From: Dyella psychrodurans
GTDB lineage: Bacteria; Pseudomonadota; Gammaproteobacteria; Xanthomonadales; Rhodanobacteraceae
Direction: 5' to 3'
Assembly: GCF_003363265.1 (NCBI RefSeq)
Contig: NZ_QRBF01000006.1
Coordinates: 62,001 to 126,000, forward strand
DNA: 64,000 nt
Shown here: one piece after another, positions 63,102-64,000 of the stretch
Layout: every line of letters begins with the position of its first letter
Position numbering within the stretch: the stretch's first letter is position 1
Made by a program: the position numbers and the translations under genes
The notes under the pieces: model-generated
What the model was told of the DNA's origin: nothing
Seen by the model: only the letters and a program-made list of their open reading frames with translations
Database searches by the model: none

Positions 63102-63517
63102 CAGCTTTGCCCTCCGCCGTTGATGGCCAGGCGCAGCGTCTGGATCGAGCTGTTGATGAAGCTCAAGCTCGCCTGGTAATGCACCATGTTGCTGGCGAAC
63201 TGCGACTGCTCCACCTGCGTGTCGACGGTGTTGCCGTCCATCGACGGCTGCAACGGCACGCGGTATTTGAGATCGTCCGTCGAGGTGGTGCTGCTGTCGC
63301 TTATCTGGCCTTCGCTCGGCGTGGCCAGCTGCAGGTTGGTGGAATCGCCGCTGGCTTGTTGCAGGGCCGAACGAAAATCGACGTCGCGCGCCTTATAGTT
63401 CGGCGTGTCGGCGTTGGCGATATTGGATGCGATCGTTTCCGAACGTTGCTGCCACAGCCCGAGAGCCTGGCCGCTCAGTCCGAAGACGTTGTCTAGCACT
63501 GTACTGACGATGCCCAT
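63101..63517 (-). CDS. flgB: Proximal rod protein FlgB
   Basis: 138 aa. DNVFGLSGQALGLWQQRSET, IASNIANADTPNYKARDVDF and QYEG-like C-terminal NMVHYQASLSFINSSIQTLR. First gene of the flgBCDEFGHIJKL run; GGGGAA ribosome site and a sigma-54 promoter upstream. Confidence 0.96.
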   Translation of the reverse strand: MGIVSTVLDNVFGLSGQALGLWQQRSETIASNIANADTPNYKARDVDFRSALQQASGDSTNLQLATPSEGQISDSSTTSTDDLKYRVPLQPSMDGNTVDTQVEQSQFASNMVHYQASLSFINSSIQTLRLAINGGGQS

Positions 63518-63558
63518 GATCGATTCCCCGCAGCGTTGACTGCTTGCGGAGGATCATG

Positions 63559-63574
63559 AGCAAGTTGTATGCCA
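63559..63574 (-). promoter_or_regulatory. Sigma-54 promoter of the flgB operon
   Basis: Minus strand TGGCATACAACTTGCT: GG-N10-GC geometry, perfect TTGCT -12, one or two mismatches in the -24; about 42 bp before the flgB ATG. Confidence 0.85.
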
Positions 63575-63698
63575 CGCACGGAAAACCGCATGGCGCGGCC
63601 ATTTACCGCTGTACATGCACATGCAGCGCACTATGCGGCGACGATATACCGTCGCTGCGGGACGGAATCCCGACGGCATTCCGCCGCGAGGATGAACG

Positions 63699-64000
63699 TC
63701 AATTTGTTGACGGCAGCATCAGCTCCAGCACCGTCTTCGCCAACAGATCGGGCTGGAATTTCGCAATGAAACGATCGGCGCCCACGTCGCGCACCAGGGC
63801 TTCATTGAATACGCCGCTGAGCGAGCTGTGCAGCACGACTTTCAGTCCGCGCAACGCGGGCGTGTCGCGAATCGCGCGGGTCAGCGCATAGCCGTCCAGG
63901 CGCGGCATCTCGATATCGGAGATGACCAGCGTGATCTTTTCGTCGTCGCTTTCGGCCATCTGATTCAACGCATCCAGCGCCTCGCGGCCGTCCTGCGCCA
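63699..64000 (-). CDS. cheV: Chemotaxis coupling/adaptation protein CheV (C-terminal part)
   Basis: Only the receiver domain's second half is visible (about 100 codons; the rest is outside the right edge). Phospho-acceptor Asp in LVISDIEMPRLDGYALTRAI, then the CheV hallmark HSSLSGVFNEALVRDVGADRFIAKF (given as two pieces: HSSLSGVFNEALVR and DVGADRFIAKF). CheV is a CheW-receiver fusion; its CheW half would lie upstream. Conventional neighbour of flgB. Confidence 0.9.
   Translation of the reverse strand, partial: AQDGREALDALNQMAESDDEKITLVISDIEMPRLDGYALTRAIRDTPALRGLKVVLHSSLSGVFNEALVRDVGADRFIAKFQPDLLAKTVLELMLPSTN

Overview
The window is a near-complete motility and chemotaxis region of a GC-rich gammaproteobacterium. 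Gene order (flgB-L, fliC-D-S-T, PilZ, fleQ, fliE-R, flhBAFG, fliA, cheYZA, motCD, cheW, DUF2802), ATGA-style gene overlaps, FleQ/sigma-54 plus FliA/sigma-28 control, FlhF/FlhG, and dense REP-like palindromes all point to Xanthomonadales. The long intergenic inverted-repeat elements suggest the Rhodanobacteraceae side (Dyella, Luteibacter, Rhodanobacter or Frateuria). Genus assignment is inference; no 16S or tRNA gene is present.

Layout, left to right (almost everything is on the minus strand, so operons read right to left). 1-10574: a complete second chemotaxis pathway (STAS, cheY, cheA, sensor MCP, cheW, MCP, cheR, cheD, cheB, soluble-type MCP). 10637-11571: an inverted-repeat element between two outward-facing sigma-28 promoters. 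11648-13041 (plus strand): a FliK-like protein translationally coupled to a small FlhB-C-terminal-domain protein. 13051-19880: the flagellar chemotaxis/motor operon (fliA, cheY, cheZ, cheA, motC-like, motD-like, cheW, DUF2802). 19882-30097: flhG, flhF, flhA, flhB and the export/C-ring operon fliLMNOPQR. 30186-31400: second copy of the long inverted-repeat element. 31401-40049: fliK-J-I-H-G-F-E and the master regulator fleQ. 40415-44759: PilZ protein, fliT, fliS, fliD, flagellin fliC. 45346-50686 (plus strand): leader ORF, sugar aminotransferase, hexapeptide acetyltransferase and a giant multi-module glycosyltransferase, a probable flagellin glycosylation operon. 50958-52891: a non-flagellar cassette (alpha/beta hydrolase, 47-aa Cys4 protein, AraC regulator). 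52989-63517: flgL to flgB. 63699-64000: end of cheV.

Control logic read directly from the DNA: excellent sigma-54 -24/-12 elements (GG-N10-GC) precede flgB, fliE, fliL, fliK and the glycosylation operon, with a tentative one before fliD. Sigma-28 elements (TAAA/TCAA-type -35, 11-bp spacer, GCCGA-type -10) precede fliC, the STAS-cheY-cheA operon, the cheW operon and the FliK-like/FlhB-like pair, with weaker ones before fliD and flgK. FleQ would therefore switch on basal body, hook, export and glycosylation genes, and FliA the late genes: filament, the second chemotaxis pathway and the FliK-like/FlhB-like pair.

The most unusual content is (i) the sigma-28-driven FliK-like/FlhB-CTD pair, (ii) an ~0.8-kb paired-arm repeat element present twice, plus three further families of paired inverted repeats sitting in gaps inside flagellar operons, one of which has entered the flgI signal-peptide coding region, (iii) a sigma-54 promoter embedded in the last codons of fleQ, (iv) a sigma-54-controlled glycosylation operon with a coupled 28-codon leader ORF, and (v) loss of parC/parP although CheA keeps repeated short acidic motifs in its linker.
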